From Betaproteobacteria bacterium UBA5216 (GTDB lineage Bacteria > Pseudomonadota > Gammaproteobacteria > Burkholderiales > SG8-41): 64,000 nucleotides of DNA. The stretch is taken from NCBI GenBank assembly GCA_002412495.1, contig DHVE01000107.1, forward strand, positions 1-64,000. The letters are read 5' to 3'. Positions 8,488 to 16,399 of the stretch are shown here, piece by piece. The notes below the pieces were generated by a model. The model was not told where the DNA came from and searched no databases. It saw nothing but the letters and a program-made list of their open reading frames with translations. Position 1 is the first letter of the stretch. Each line of letters begins with the position of its first letter. Made by a program: the position numbers and the translations under genes.

Positions 8488-8742
8488 TCAGCCCCCGGTG
8501 ACCGGCGGAAAAAACGCCACTTCGTCGCCCGCTTTCACCGTCGTGTCCGCGCTGGCAACCGCCTGATTCACCGCAGCGCGAAACGCCCGCCCGGCGGCAA
8601 GTTCGTGCGCCCACACGCCGCCGCGCGCGGCGAGTGTAGCGCGCACGCTCTCCAGGGTGGCTGCACCCGCGGGCAGCATGAGTTGTTCAGATGCCACGCC
8701 GAAGGTTTCGCGCAGGCGGGCAAAATAAAGCAGAGTAATCAT
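8488..8742 (-). CDS. moaD: Molybdopterin synthase sulfur carrier subunit MoaD
   Basis: An 84-residue ubiquitin-like sulfur carrier with the required C-terminal Gly-Gly (the end reads FFPPVTGG), which is adenylated and thiocarboxylated by MoeB-type enzymes. The N-terminal ITLLYFARLRE strand-helix is typical of MoaD. The gene sits 2 nt before moaE. There is no strong Shine-Dalgarno sequence in front of it. It follows the mobB-proximal small ORF by 7 nt, so its translation may depend on the spacer. No moeB gene is in the window. Confidence 0.92.
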   Translation of the reverse strand: MITLLYFARLRETFGVASEQLMLPAGAATLESVRATLAARGGVWAHELAAGRAFRAAVNQAVASADTTVKAGDEVAFFPPVTGG

Positions 8743-8749
8743 GTGAGGA

Positions 8750-8872
8750 TTATGCCGTCTTGTAGGGGTGAAACCAAGCCGCAGAGTCTCGCAGGGAAAG
8801 AGTTATCCCGCCTTCGGCGGTAACCCCGACTATGACCAAAGGCGGTAAGGCTCTCGCCCTACTCGTGTTCAT
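8750..8872 (-). CDS. Hypothetical 40-residue ORF between mobB and moaD
   Basis: A small frame whose ATG overlaps the mobB stop codon (ATGA) and which ends 7 nt before moaD. This tight packing is typical of real, translationally coupled genes. The predicted peptide starts MNTSRARALPP and ends in AWFHPYKTA. It is Arg-rich at the N-terminus, then hydrophobic, with no domain I recognise. The same bases can fold into a multi-stem RNA (see the separate entry), so the frame may be a translated leader rather than a functional peptide, or simply an accident of GC-rich sequence. Confidence 0.35.
   Translation of the reverse strand: MNTSRARALPPLVIVGVTAEGGITLSLRDSAAWFHPYKTA
8762..8862 (-). ncRNA. Candidate structured RNA upstream of moaD
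   Basis: On the minus strand a long-range pair GTAGGG / CCCTAC closes a domain of about 100 nt. Inside it I can pair GAGCC with GGCTT, a hairpin ACC(6 nt)GGT, and a hairpin CCGCC-GAA-GGCGG flanked by GTTA/TAAC. The position, directly in front of moaD in an oxyanion/Moco operon, is where a cofactor-responsive element could act. I could not match it to the published Moco-motif consensus from memory, so this is only a structural candidate. Confidence 0.3.
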
Positions 8873-9366
8873 TGGGTCATGCCCAGGTGTTTCAGCATGA
8901 ATTCGACGACTTGCACCGGCTGGTTGATATCGAACTGCGGTAGCCTGGTATCGAGCGCGGCATCGCTCGCCACCGCGACAATATTGGTATCGTGCGGGTG
9001 CAGCAGCGGCTCGCCCACCAGCGCGCGATAGACCTCGATCTTCGGTATGGGCTCGTGCTTGAAGCCCTCCACCAGCACCAGATCGCACGGCGAAAGATGC
9101 ATCAGTTGCCCGTTCAAATCCGGTTCCGCCGCGCCCCGCAACTCATGCATCAACACCCAGCGGCGCGATGAAGTGACCAGCACCTCGGTGCAGCCCGCAT
9201 GGCGATGTCGATATGAATCCTTGCCCGGCGTATCCACATCGAACGTGTGATGCGCGTGTTTGATCAGCGACACCGTGATCCCGCGCGACGTCAGCAGGGG
9301 AATCAGTTTTTCGATAAGCGTCGTCTTGCCGCTGCCGGAATATCCTGCGAAACCGAATACTTTCAT
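8869..9366 (-). CDS. mobB: Molybdopterin-guanine dinucleotide biosynthesis adapter MobB
   Basis: A 165-residue P-loop GTP-binding protein that assists MobA in forming the guanine dinucleotide cofactor. The Walker A motif is GYSGSGKTT (residues 8-16). The family segment LIKHAHHTFDVDTPGKDSYRHRHAG follows and ends in the conserved D-S-Y-R-H-R region. VLVEGFKHE matches the Walker B-like part of MobB. MobA is not beside it but sits about 17 kb away in the second Moco block. Between mobB and modC lies a short AT-rich spacer containing TATGATAAT, which could give this part of the cluster its own promoter. Confidence 0.93.
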   Translation of the reverse strand: MKVFGFAGYSGSGKTTLIEKLIPLLTSRGITVSLIKHAHHTFDVDTPGKDSYRHRHAGCTEVLVTSSRRWVLMHELRGAAEPDLNGQLMHLSPCDLVLVEGFKHEPIPKIEVYRALVGEPLLHPHDTNIVAVASDAALDTRLPQFDINQPVQVVEFMLKHLGMTQ

Positions 9367-9428
9367 TGCCGGAATTGCATCAAGAAAATTATCATAAGCA
9401 TCTGTTTTTATTGCATTTATTTTTAATG

Positions 9429-10517
9429 CTACGCTGCCGTGCCATGTCGGTCAAGCGATACCGCCTTTACCAGCGCATACACTTGCATGCCGGGCTCGAG
9501 CGCGAGTTGCCGCGCCGCGCGCCGTGTGATGCGCGCGCGTAACCGTGCGGCGCCCACGGAGATGACCACGGTCACACTGCTGCCGTGCGGCTTATCCAGC
9601 GCCATAATTTCGCCACGCAGGATATTCTGAATGCTGATGTGTTCAGGCGCAGCCAGCGAGACAGATACTTCGCGTGCTCGGATGCGCACGCGCACGCGCT
9701 CGCCGATTTGCGCATCGAAATTGCCGACGGTCAACGTACCGCCGTCAAACCCGAGCGTCACCAGCGCATCGTCCGGGTCGATCGCCTCCACATGCGCTTC
9801 GATCACCGCGCCACCTTCAAAGAAGCCGCCGTATGGCTGCAAATCCGGGCGTCCCATCACAGCCGCCACGTCGCCCGACGCCACGACATGCCCCGCCGAG
9901 AGAAGCACTACATGATCCGCCAGTTCCAGCACTTCCTCTACGACGTGGCTCACATAGATCATCGGTATGCGTGTTTCATCGCGCAACGTTCTCAGATAGC
10001 GCAAAATCTCGGTCTTGCGCGGTGTATCCAGCGCGGCCAGTGGTTCATCCAGCAGCAGCAGTCGGGGCCGGGCCAGCAAGGCACGGCCGATGGCCACACG
10101 CTGCTTCTCCCCGCCGGACAACTGTGCCGGACGCCGTTGCAACAGTCCGCCGATACCCAGCAAATCAACGATATGCGTGAATTCCGCCCCCGCACGAAGC
10201 GCGGGATTAAACCAGTGCGAGTACAACAGATTCTGCCGCACGCTGAGGTGCGGAAACAGACGTCCCTCCTGAAACACGTAACCGAATCCGCGCCGCCCCG
10301 TTCGCACATCAATGCCGCGCGCCGAATCAAACAGGGTTTCCCCTTCGAAAATGATCCGTCCCGTACGCGGCCGCGTCAGCCCGGCTATGGCGTTTATCAG
10401 TGTGGTCTTGCCCGCGCCCGAACGTCCAAACAGCGCGGTGACACCCCCGCCGCACTCGAATGTCGCATCGAGGTTGAAGCCCCCCTGCGCGTGACTAATC
10501 GCGACCGACAGCGTCAT
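9429..10517 (-). CDS. modC: Molybdate ABC transporter ATP-binding protein ModC
   Basis: The 362-residue ATPase of the molybdate importer. Walker A is GRSGAGKTT (31-39). The signature LSGGEKQR and Walker B LLLLDEPLAALD follow in normal order. The C-terminal third has a molybdate-binding TOBE/MOP-like domain (around SIQNILRGEIMALDKPHGSS), which distinguishes ModC from generic ATPases and allows feedback by bound oxyanion. The start overlaps the end of modB by 23 nt, so the modABC genes are coupled in translation. Confidence 0.95.
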   Translation of the reverse strand: MTLSVAISHAQGGFNLDATFECGGGVTALFGRSGAGKTTLINAIAGLTRPRTGRIIFEGETLFDSARGIDVRTGRRGFGYVFQEGRLFPHLSVRQNLLYSHWFNPALRAGAEFTHIVDLLGIGGLLQRRPAQLSGGEKQRVAIGRALLARPRLLLLDEPLAALDTPRKTEILRYLRTLRDETRIPMIYVSHVVEEVLELADHVVLLSAGHVVASGDVAAVMGRPDLQPYGGFFEGGAVIEAHVEAIDPDDALVTLGFDGGTLTVGNFDAQIGERVRVRIRAREVSVSLAAPEHISIQNILRGEIMALDKPHGSSVTVVISVGAARLRARITRRAARQLALEPGMQVYALVKAVSLDRHGTAA

Positions 10518-11202
10518 AGCCCAGCATCCGGCGGCTCGCGCGCCGCACCAGTACTTCGGAAAGCAACAGCGCGGCTAGGGAAAGCACAACTGATAACACG
10601 CACAGCCGCAGCGCGGCGGCGTCGCCCCCCGGAGTCTGCGTCAAGGCGTAAATCGCAAGTGGTAACGTCTGAGTTTCACCGGGAATGCTCGACACAAAAG
10701 TAATCGTCGCGCCGAACTCCCCCAGGCCGCGCGCAAATGACAGCAACACACCGGTAATAATGCCCGGTAGCGCCAGAGGTAACGTAACCGTGAAAAACAC
10801 GCCCAGCCGTCCCGCGCCCAGCGTTTGCGCCGCCGCTTCCAATTTGGGATCAATGGCCTCGATGGACAATCGCATGGCGCGCACCATCAACGGCAAACCC
10901 ATTACCGCGCAAGCCACTGCAGCGCCGGTCCAGCGGAACGCAACCACGATGCCGAACCAATCTTCCAGCAAGCCGCCGAGCGGCCCGCGCCGCCCCAGGA
11001 GCAGCAGAAGTGCGTAACCCACTACCACCGGCGGCAGCACCAGCGGCAGATGCACGATGGCATCCAGCAAACTTTTACCTGGAAACGCGTAACGTGCCAG
11101 CCCATGCGCCAGTAGCAGCGCCAACGGCAAGCTGATCGCCACGCTCCATAACGCGACCTTCAGGCTCAACAGGATAATGTCGATTTCTTCGCGTGACAGC
11201 AC
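10495..11202 (-). CDS. modB: Molybdate ABC transporter permease ModB
   Basis: Inner-membrane permease of the molybdate importer with five or six hydrophobic segments and the ABC-permease coupling loop near the middle (EAAAQTLGAGRLGVFFTVTLP). I favour a GTG start at 11202, just after the modA stop. The product then begins VLSREEIDIILLSLKV, which aligns with the usual ModB start pattern. An in-frame ATG at 11238 would add twelve residues overlapping modA and is the alternative. Translation of modA, modB and modC appears coupled. Confidence 0.92.
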   Translation of the reverse strand: MLSREEIDIILLSLKVALWSVAISLPLALLLAHGLARYAFPGKSLLDAIVHLPLVLPPVVVGYALLLLLGRRGPLGGLLEDWFGIVVAFRWTGAAVACAVMGLPLMVRAMRLSIEAIDPKLEAAAQTLGAGRLGVFFTVTLPLALPGIITGVLLSFARGLGEFGATITFVSSIPGETQTLPLAIYALTQTPGGDAAALRLCVLSVVLSLAALLLSEVLVRRASRRMLGYDAVGRD

Positions 11203-11204
11203 GG

Positions 11205-11981
11205 CTAGGTGTCCAGCATGAATCCAAACTTGCGCCATACCGCATGTGCATCCCTGGATTGCAGAAAGAGCAGCAATCCCGCGGCATTGGGCGAGCGGTT
11301 GCGGTTAAGGAGCGCGGCAGGATACGCAATCGGTGGATGCAGTGCTGGTGAAAACGCGCCCACGACGCGTACTTTGCGTTCGGCCATTGCGTCGGTCTGG
11401 TAGACAATGCCAAGCGGCGCTTCGCCACGCGCCACTAAAGCCAATGCCGCCCGCACGTTTTCGGCGCGTGCGGTTTTCGATTCAATCGCAGGCCAAACGC
11501 CCAGTGCCTCCAGCGCCGCCTTGCCGTACTTGCCGGCGGGAACATGGGCGGGGTCCGCAATCGCCAGGCGCCCGTTGCCCAAGGCGGCTGCCAGCGAAAA
11601 TTTCGGCGCGATGGTCAGCGCCGTCTTGCTATCTGACGGCGCAATCAGCACCAGACGATTCGATGCGAGATTGATACGCGAACCCGCGCGCAGCAACTTG
11701 CGCTGGTCGAGATAATCCATCCAGTCGATATCAGCAGAAATAAATACATCCGCCGGCGCGCCTTTTTCTATCTGCCGCGCAAGGGCGGAACTGGCGGCAT
11801 ACGCTACCGCTACCTTGCCGCGCCCCTGGTTATCAAAAACCCCCGCCAATTCATCGAGCACCTCTTTCAGACTGGCAGCTGCGAAGACAGTGACATCGGC
11901 GCTTGCCTGCGCCGCTGCGGCGGGAGCGACGCACATGCAATACGCAGCATACGCGGTCAAAAATAATTTCAATAAAAACAT
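11205..11981 (-). CDS. modA: Molybdate ABC transporter substrate-binding protein ModA
   Basis: A 258-residue periplasmic molybdate receptor. The signal peptide runs from MFLLKLFLTAY to about AAAAQ. The mature part opens with the family strand VTVFAAASL, whose Ser/Ala backbone positions bind the oxyanion. Later landmarks are PADVFISAD and LGIVYQTDA. I start at the ATG at 11981 because it gives a clean signal peptide, has GGGAG upstream, and leaves the ModE box in the promoter region. A start 63 nt further upstream would place that operator inside the gene. Confidence 0.93.
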   Translation of the reverse strand: MFLLKLFLTAYAAYCMCVAPAAAAQASADVTVFAAASLKEVLDELAGVFDNQGRGKVAVAYAASSALARQIEKGAPADVFISADIDWMDYLDQRKLLRAGSRINLASNRLVLIAPSDSKTALTIAPKFSLAAALGNGRLAIADPAHVPAGKYGKAALEALGVWPAIESKTARAENVRAALALVARGEAPLGIVYQTDAMAERKVRVVGAFSPALHPPIAYPAALLNRNRSPNAAGLLLFLQSRDAHAVWRKFGFMLDT

Positions 11982-12004
11982 TAAGTTACAAACTCCCATC
12001 TTAG

Positions 12005-12028
12005 CGCTATATATTGTAGAACATAACG
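12005..12028 (-). promoter_or_regulatory. ModE box (operator of modABC)
   Basis: On the plus strand the site reads CGCTATATA, six bases, then AACATAACG. The known ModE consensus is CGCTATATA-N6-TATATAACG, so the left half is a full match and the right half matches 7 of 9. It lies between modE and modA, just upstream of the modA start, where ModE represses the transporter operon when molybdate is plentiful in other proteobacteria. Confidence 0.8.
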
Positions 12029-12065
12029 CAATCCAACGCATCACCCATTCGAATCCCTGCCATTT

Positions 12066-12434
12066 TTACCGCGGTTTCCGCCTTGCCACGGGCTTGCGCA
12101 ACTCACCGATCATTTGCGCAATATCATCCGCAATCGCATCAGACGCCTTGTCTTCCATTGCGCGATATCGCGCCACCAATTGGCGCCCGTAGCCGGTAAC
12201 GACGGCGCCGCCACCGCGCTTTCCACCAATGGCGGTAACCACTACCGGTTCAGTGAAGCTGGCATTGATTGCCTCCACCAATTGCCAGGCACGTCGGTAC
12301 GACATCCCCATTTCTCGCGCGGCAGCAGAAATAGAGCCGGTGGCTTCGATGCGTGAAATCAGCTCGGCTTTTCCCGGCCCCATCGCGGGATTGCCCGAAC
12401 CCAGTATTCGTAATGTCAGCCCCGGATAGCGCAT
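12066..12434 (-). CDS. modE: ModE-type transcriptional regulator, HTH domain only
   Basis: A 122-residue LysR-type winged-helix protein of the ModE family. The DNA-binding part shows ISRIEATGSISAAAREMGMSYRRAWQLVEAIN (given here only as landmarks about residues 26-57) followed by the wing GGKRGGGAVVTGYG. E. coli ModE has about 260 residues with two MOP domains that sense molybdate. This protein stops after the DNA-binding domain, so it cannot sense the oxyanion itself unless a separate molbindin helps. Such short forms are known in some bacteria. It is transcribed towards modA with the operator between them. Confidence 0.88.
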   Translation of the reverse strand: MRYPGLTLRILGSGNPAMGPGKAELISRIEATGSISAAAREMGMSYRRAWQLVEAINASFTEPVVVTAIGGKRGGGAVVTGYGRQLVARYRAMEDKASDAIADDIAQMIGELRKPVARRKPR

Positions 12435-12508
12435 GGAAAATGCCGCATCAGTCCGTGAGGATTTTGTCGTTCTTGATCAATTCGGCGCGGAGGCTTGAAG
12501 CCACGTTG

Positions 12509-13330
12509 TTATCTGGCATTGGGAAAGAATAACGGATCGCCATTGATCTTGTAAGCAGCAATGATTTTCTGCCCCTCCGCGGAAGTCACCCAATCAACAA
12601 ACGCCTGTCCCATCTCTTTTTTGACATGCGAATGTTTGGCGGGATTGACCAGCATCACGCCGTATTGATTGAACAAGCGCTGGTCGCCCTCGGTCACGAT
12701 GGAAAGGTCGCCGCGATTCTTGAACGCCAGCCACGTGCCACGATCGGTAAACGCATAGGCGTTCATCGCGGAGGCCGTGTTCAGCGTCGGCCCCATGCCG
12801 GAACCGGTTTCGCGATACCACGTGCCCTTGCCAGTCTGCGGATCGATGCCCGCGACTTTCCACAGGCGCATTTCAGCCGCGTGGGTGCCGCTTTTGTCGC
12901 CACGAGACGTAAACGGTGCTTTCGCTTCCGCGATTTTGCGAAACGCCGCGAGTATGTCCTTGCCGCCGGCAATTTTGGCCGTGTCGCTTTTTGGCCCCAC
13001 CAAAATAAAATCGTTGTACATGACCTCAAAACGCCGCACGCCAAAACCGTCGGCGAGAAATTTTTCTTCTGCTTCTTTGTCATGCACGAACACCACGTCG
13101 GCATCGCCGCGCCGCGCCATGTCGAGTGCCTGCCCGGTGCCGAGCGCCACCACGCGTACCTGGATGCCAGATTTTTTTTCGAACACGGGCAGCAAGTGCT
13201 TGAACAAACCCGATTGCTCTGTGGAGGTGGTGGAGGCTACGGTGATGAATTTCTCCTGCGCCAGCGCCACTGTGCCCACACACAGAATTAACGCCAGGCA
13301 TATGTTTTTAAACATCATTTTTGCAGCCAT
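12509..13330 (-). CDS. tupA: Tungstate ABC transporter substrate-binding protein TupA
   Basis: A 273-residue periplasmic receptor with a signal peptide ending near VALAQ. The mature start FITVASTTSTEQSGLF holds the T-T-S oxyanion motif (34-36) diagnostic of TupA. It is followed by GTGQALDMARRGDADVVFVH and the FNDF-type stretch MYNDFILVGP. This family binds tungstate very tightly, above molybdate. tupC and tupB are upstream on the same strand but separated by a palindromic repeat pair, so the operon reads tupB-tupC-(repeat)-tupA. The start could also be at the second or third Met of the N-terminus. Confidence 0.9.
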   Translation of the reverse strand: MAAKMMFKNICLALILCVGTVALAQEKFITVASTTSTEQSGLFKHLLPVFEKKSGIQVRVVALGTGQALDMARRGDADVVFVHDKEAEEKFLADGFGVRRFEVMYNDFILVGPKSDTAKIAGGKDILAAFRKIAEAKAPFTSRGDKSGTHAAEMRLWKVAGIDPQTGKGTWYRETGSGMGPTLNTASAMNAYAFTDRGTWLAFKNRGDLSIVTEGDQRLFNQYGVMLVNPAKHSHVKKEMGQAFVDWVTSAEGQKIIAAYKINGDPLFFPNAR

Positions 13331-13359
13331 TTCAATTTATCTTCAACCGTTAATATAAC

Positions 13360-13446
13360 CGTCCATCGTTCCCGCTCCAGCGGGAACCCATTACACGGTC
13401 AATCTCGCCGCTGTGTGATGGATTCCCGCGTACGCGGGAATGACGG
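13360..13446. repeat. Inverted pair of REP/dRS3-like palindromes
   Basis: Two palindromes face each other: GTTCCCGCT-CC-AGCGGGAAC (13368-13387) and ATTCCCGCGTACGCGGGAAT (13422-13441). The flanks are also inverted: GGGAACCCATTACAC on the left matches the complement of GTGTGATGGATTCCC on the right at 13 of 15 positions, and CCGTC-x-TTCCCG occurs at both outer ends. The whole is therefore one large imperfect inverted repeat. The core fits the ATTCCC-N8-GGGAAT layout of neisserial dRS3 and related REP elements. It sits between tupC and tupA. Confidence 0.75.
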
Positions 13447-13479
13447 CAAGGTGAGAATTACAGCAATTGGAAACATCGC

Positions 13480-14184
13480 TCACGGCAACTCCCCGCGCAA
13501 ATAAGAAACCGCCTCCGGCGATTGCGGCTGCCTGAAAAATAAATCGACCGATGCGCGTTCCGCCAGCCGCCCTTCGCTCAGAAATAATATCTCATCACCC
13601 AGACGCCGCGCCTGTCCCAGGCTGTGCGTGCTCATGATGATTTTCGTGCCGCTGGCGTGGATGGCGCCGATGATCTGCTCAATGTCACGCGTAGCATTCG
13701 GATCAAGGTTCGCGGTGGGTTCATCGAGAAACAACACTTCCGGCCCCAGCGCCCACGCGCGCGCCAGTGCCAGTCGTTGCTGCTCGCCGCCTGACAACAC
13801 GCGTGCGGGACGCTCGGCCACTGATGCAAGGCCCACGGCCTCCAGCACGTCTTCGGCGCGCAAGCGGCATTCCACCGGCGCCATGCCGGCGAGTTTCAGC
13901 GCATACATCACGTTCGCGATGGCAGAGCGGCGCAACATCACGGGGCGCTGAAAAACCATCGCCTGATCGCGCGCGCGTTGCGCGGCAACCGCCTTGTGCC
14001 AGACGACCCGGCCGCGCGTGGGTTGCAGCAGGCCATGGCACAGCCGCATCAGCACGCTCTTGCCTGCCCCGTTGGGGCCGAGAATCATGGTGCGCGTGCC
14101 GGCCTGAATCTCGCACGTAATCGGACGAATGATGTCGCGCCCGTTCACCGAAAATTCAACGTGATCCAGCGTCAATGGCAACAT
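13480..14184 (-). CDS. tupC: Tungstate ABC transporter ATP-binding protein TupC
   Basis: A 234-residue ABC ATPase without a TOBE domain, as expected for TupC. Walker A is GPNGAGKS (36-43), the signature is LSGGEQQR, and Walker B is VLFLDEPTANLD with the switch His in MSTHSLGQARRL. The gene lies 6 nt downstream of tupB. The combination with TupA and TupB makes tungstate the likely substrate. Being separated from tupA by the repeat pair may lead to differential mRNA stability. Confidence 0.9.
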   Translation of the reverse strand: MLPLTLDHVEFSVNGRDIIRPITCEIQAGTRTMILGPNGAGKSVLMRLCHGLLQPTRGRVVWHKAVAAQRARDQAMVFQRPVMLRRSAIANVMYALKLAGMAPVECRLRAEDVLEAVGLASVAERPARVLSGGEQQRLALARAWALGPEVLFLDEPTANLDPNATRDIEQIIGAIHASGTKIIMSTHSLGQARRLGDEILFLSEGRLAERASVDLFFRQPQSPEAVSYLRGELP

Positions 14185-14190
14185 GGCGGT

Positions 14191-14895
14191 CTACCCGTGA
14201 AAACGCTGTGCGGTGAGCTTGACGCCGTGCGCCAACAGATTGACGCCGATGATAATCGCCACCAGCACCATGCCGAGCCCCAGCGCGAGCGGCAAGTCGC
14301 CTTTGCTGGTTTCGAGCGCGATAGCCGTTGTCATCACGCGGGTAACGCCATCGATATTGCCGCCGACGATCATCACCGCGCCGACTTCCGCCGCCGCGCG
14401 GCCAAACCCCGCGAGCACCACTGTAATCAACGCAAACCGCGTGTCCCACAACAGGGTACGCGCGGCGGCAAGCGTGCCGGCGCCGAGCGAACGAAGTTGT
14501 TCCTCGTACTCGCGCCAGGCATCCTCGATCACCTGGCGGGACAGCGCCGCGATGATCGGCGTGATCAATACCGCCTGCGCAATAACCATGGCCGTGGGCG
14601 TGAACAACAAGCCGAACTCACCCAGCGGCCCGGCGCGCGACAACAAAAGATAAATCAGCAACCCAACCACCACCGGCGGCAAACCCATCAGCGCGTTAAG
14701 CAAGGCGATCAGCATTTGCCGGCCGGGAAAGCGCGTGATCGCCAGAAACGCACCCGTTGGAAAACCTATGATTGCCGCCGTCAGCACTGCGGTGAAACTG
14801 ACCTTCAAGCTAAGCGCAATAATGGACACCAGCAAGGCATCGGCGCTAAAGATCAGCCGGGTCGCCGCGTACATTGCCTGAGTGAGATCATTCAT
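14191..14895 (-). CDS. tupB: Tungstate ABC transporter permease TupB
   Basis: A 234-residue inner-membrane permease with about five hydrophobic segments. The conserved MGLPPVVVGLLIYLLLS segment and the EAA-type loop EEQLRSLGAGTLAAARTLLWDTRF are typical of the WtpB/TupB class. It is the first gene of the minus-strand transport cluster and is divergent from moeA, with about 190 bp of shared upstream DNA. Confidence 0.9.
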   Translation of the reverse strand: MNDLTQAMYAATRLIFSADALLVSIIALSLKVSFTAVLTAAIIGFPTGAFLAITRFPGRQMLIALLNALMGLPPVVVGLLIYLLLSRAGPLGEFGLLFTPTAMVIAQAVLITPIIAALSRQVIEDAWREYEEQLRSLGAGTLAAARTLLWDTRFALITVVLAGFGRAAAEVGAVMIVGGNIDGVTRVMTTAIALETSKGDLPLALGLGMVLVAIIIGVNLLAHGVKLTAQRFHG

Positions 14896-15087
14896 GGGAA
14901 CCGCTCATTTTATATGGGCATCGGCGTTCATACGAGCAGCGGTGTACCTCCTCTGGCAGCATCACTGTCGACAATACGGCCTTTCCTGAATCATGGGTTC
15001 ACCGATATTACGCATAGCCTCAGCAAAGTAACACAGGTTCCAAACCCTCCGCTAAAATCAAGTCTCATCGACAGCAAGGCTGACAAC

Positions 15088-16359
15088 ATGACGCTACCTT
15101 CCACCCTCCGCGACGCCAGTTGCGCAGACGATTACGATCCGAATTCAATGCCCGTGAATAAAGCGCGCGCTTTGATTGCGCGCTTTCTCACGCCGCTCAC
15201 CGCCATCGAACGGGTCCATGTGCGCTCCGCGCTGGGCCGCGTGCTGGCGCAGGACGTGATTTCGCCGATCAATGTGCCCGCACACGACAATTCCGCCATG
15301 GATGGCTACGCGGTGCGCTTTGCCGACCTCAGGCAAGGCGGCGATGTCACGCTCAAGGTCGCGGGCACGTCGTTCGCGGGCAAGCCCTACGGGGGCAAGA
15401 TGGCGGCGGGCGAGGCCGTGCGCATTATGACCGGCGCCGTGATGCCGCCCGAGGCCGACACCATCGTCATGCAGGAGCACGCGCAGGCAGCCGACGGGAT
15501 GGTGACCATCGGCAGCGGCCATCGACTCCACCAAAATCTGCGGCGCGCCGGCGAAGACCTCGCCATCGGGCAAGTGGCGCTGAAACGCGGCCTGCCGCTG
15601 CGGCCTGCGGAAATCGGCTTGATCGCCTCGCTCGGCATCGGCGAAGTCACGGTGTTTCGCAAGCTGCGGGTGGCGTTTTTTTCCACTGGCGACGAATTGG
15701 TGTCCATCGGCGCCATGCCCGGCGAAGGGCAGATTTTCGACAGCAACCGCTACACCATCCACGGCATGCTGACGCGGTTGAATTGCGAAGTGATCGACAT
15801 GGGCGTGGTGCGCGATGATCCCGCGCTGATCGAAGCCGCCTTTGCCGCGGCCGCCGCCAACGCCGACGTGGTCATCACCAGCGGCGGCGTGTCGGTGGGC
15901 GAAGCCGATTTCGTCAAGGAAATGCTCAACAAGCTCGGCGAGGTGCTGTTCTGGAAAATCGCCATGAAGCCCGGCCGCCCGTTGGCTTACGGCAAAATCA
16001 GCGGCGCGCATTTCTTCGGCTTGCCCGGCAACCCGGTGTCGGTGATGGTGACGTTCTACCAGTTCGTGCGTGATGCGCTGCTGGTACTCTCCGGGCAAAA
16101 CCCGGTGCTGCCGTTACCCACGTTCAAAGTGCCCTGCACCTCGGCGCTGAAAAAAGCACCGGGCCGCACCGAATTTCAGCGCGGCATTTTGTCGCAAGAT
16201 GCATCAGGCGCATGGAGCGTGCGAGTCACCGGTGAGCAAGGCTCCGGCATCCTGCGTTCAATGAGCGAAGCGAACTGCTTCATCATCATGCCGACGGATC
16301 AGGGAAATGTCGCACCCGGCGCGCTGGTGGAGGTGCAAGTGATGGAAGGGGTGATTTAA
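15088..16359 (+). CDS. moeA: Molybdopterin molybdenumtransferase MoeA
   Basis: A 423-residue enzyme that inserts molybdate into adenylylated molybdopterin. Seen in order: the N-terminal IERVHVRSALGRVLAQD, VPAHDNSAMDGYAV (the active-site region of domain III), GAVMPPEADTIVMQE, the MPT-binding TSGGVSVGEADF, KPGRPLAYG, and LPGNPVSVMV. The frame is open for a further 370 codons upstream but that part is a shadow of tupC/tupB. The ATG at 15088 gives a normal-length MoeA. A GCTAAAATC segment about 35 nt upstream looks like a -10 box. Confidence 0.95.
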   Translation: MTLPSTLRDASCADDYDPNSMPVNKARALIARFLTPLTAIERVHVRSALGRVLAQDVISPINVPAHDNSAMDGYAVRFADLRQGGDVTLKVAGTSFAGKPYGGKMAAGEAVRIMTGAVMPPEADTIVMQEHAQAADGMVTIGSGHRLHQNLRRAGEDLAIGQVALKRGLPLRPAEIGLIASLGIGEVTVFRKLRVAFFSTGDELVSIGAMPGEGQIFDSNRYTIHGMLTRLNCEVIDMGVVRDDPALIEAAFAAAAANADVVITSGGVSVGEADFVKEMLNKLGEVLFWKIAMKPGRPLAYGKISGAHFFGLPGNPVSVMVTFYQFVRDALLVLSGQNPVLPLPTFKVPCTSALKKAPGRTEFQRGILSQDASGAWSVRVTGEQGSGILRSMSEANCFIIMPTDQGNVAPGALVEVQVMEGVI

Positions 16360-16399
16360 GCATTTGTTTTTTAAGAAGATTAAATCCAAAAATCGAAAC

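Noticed and set aside
13978..15087. Long open plus-strand frame in front of moeA
   Set aside because: It is His/Arg/Gln-rich and lies antisense to tupC and tupB; MoeA similarity only begins at 15088.
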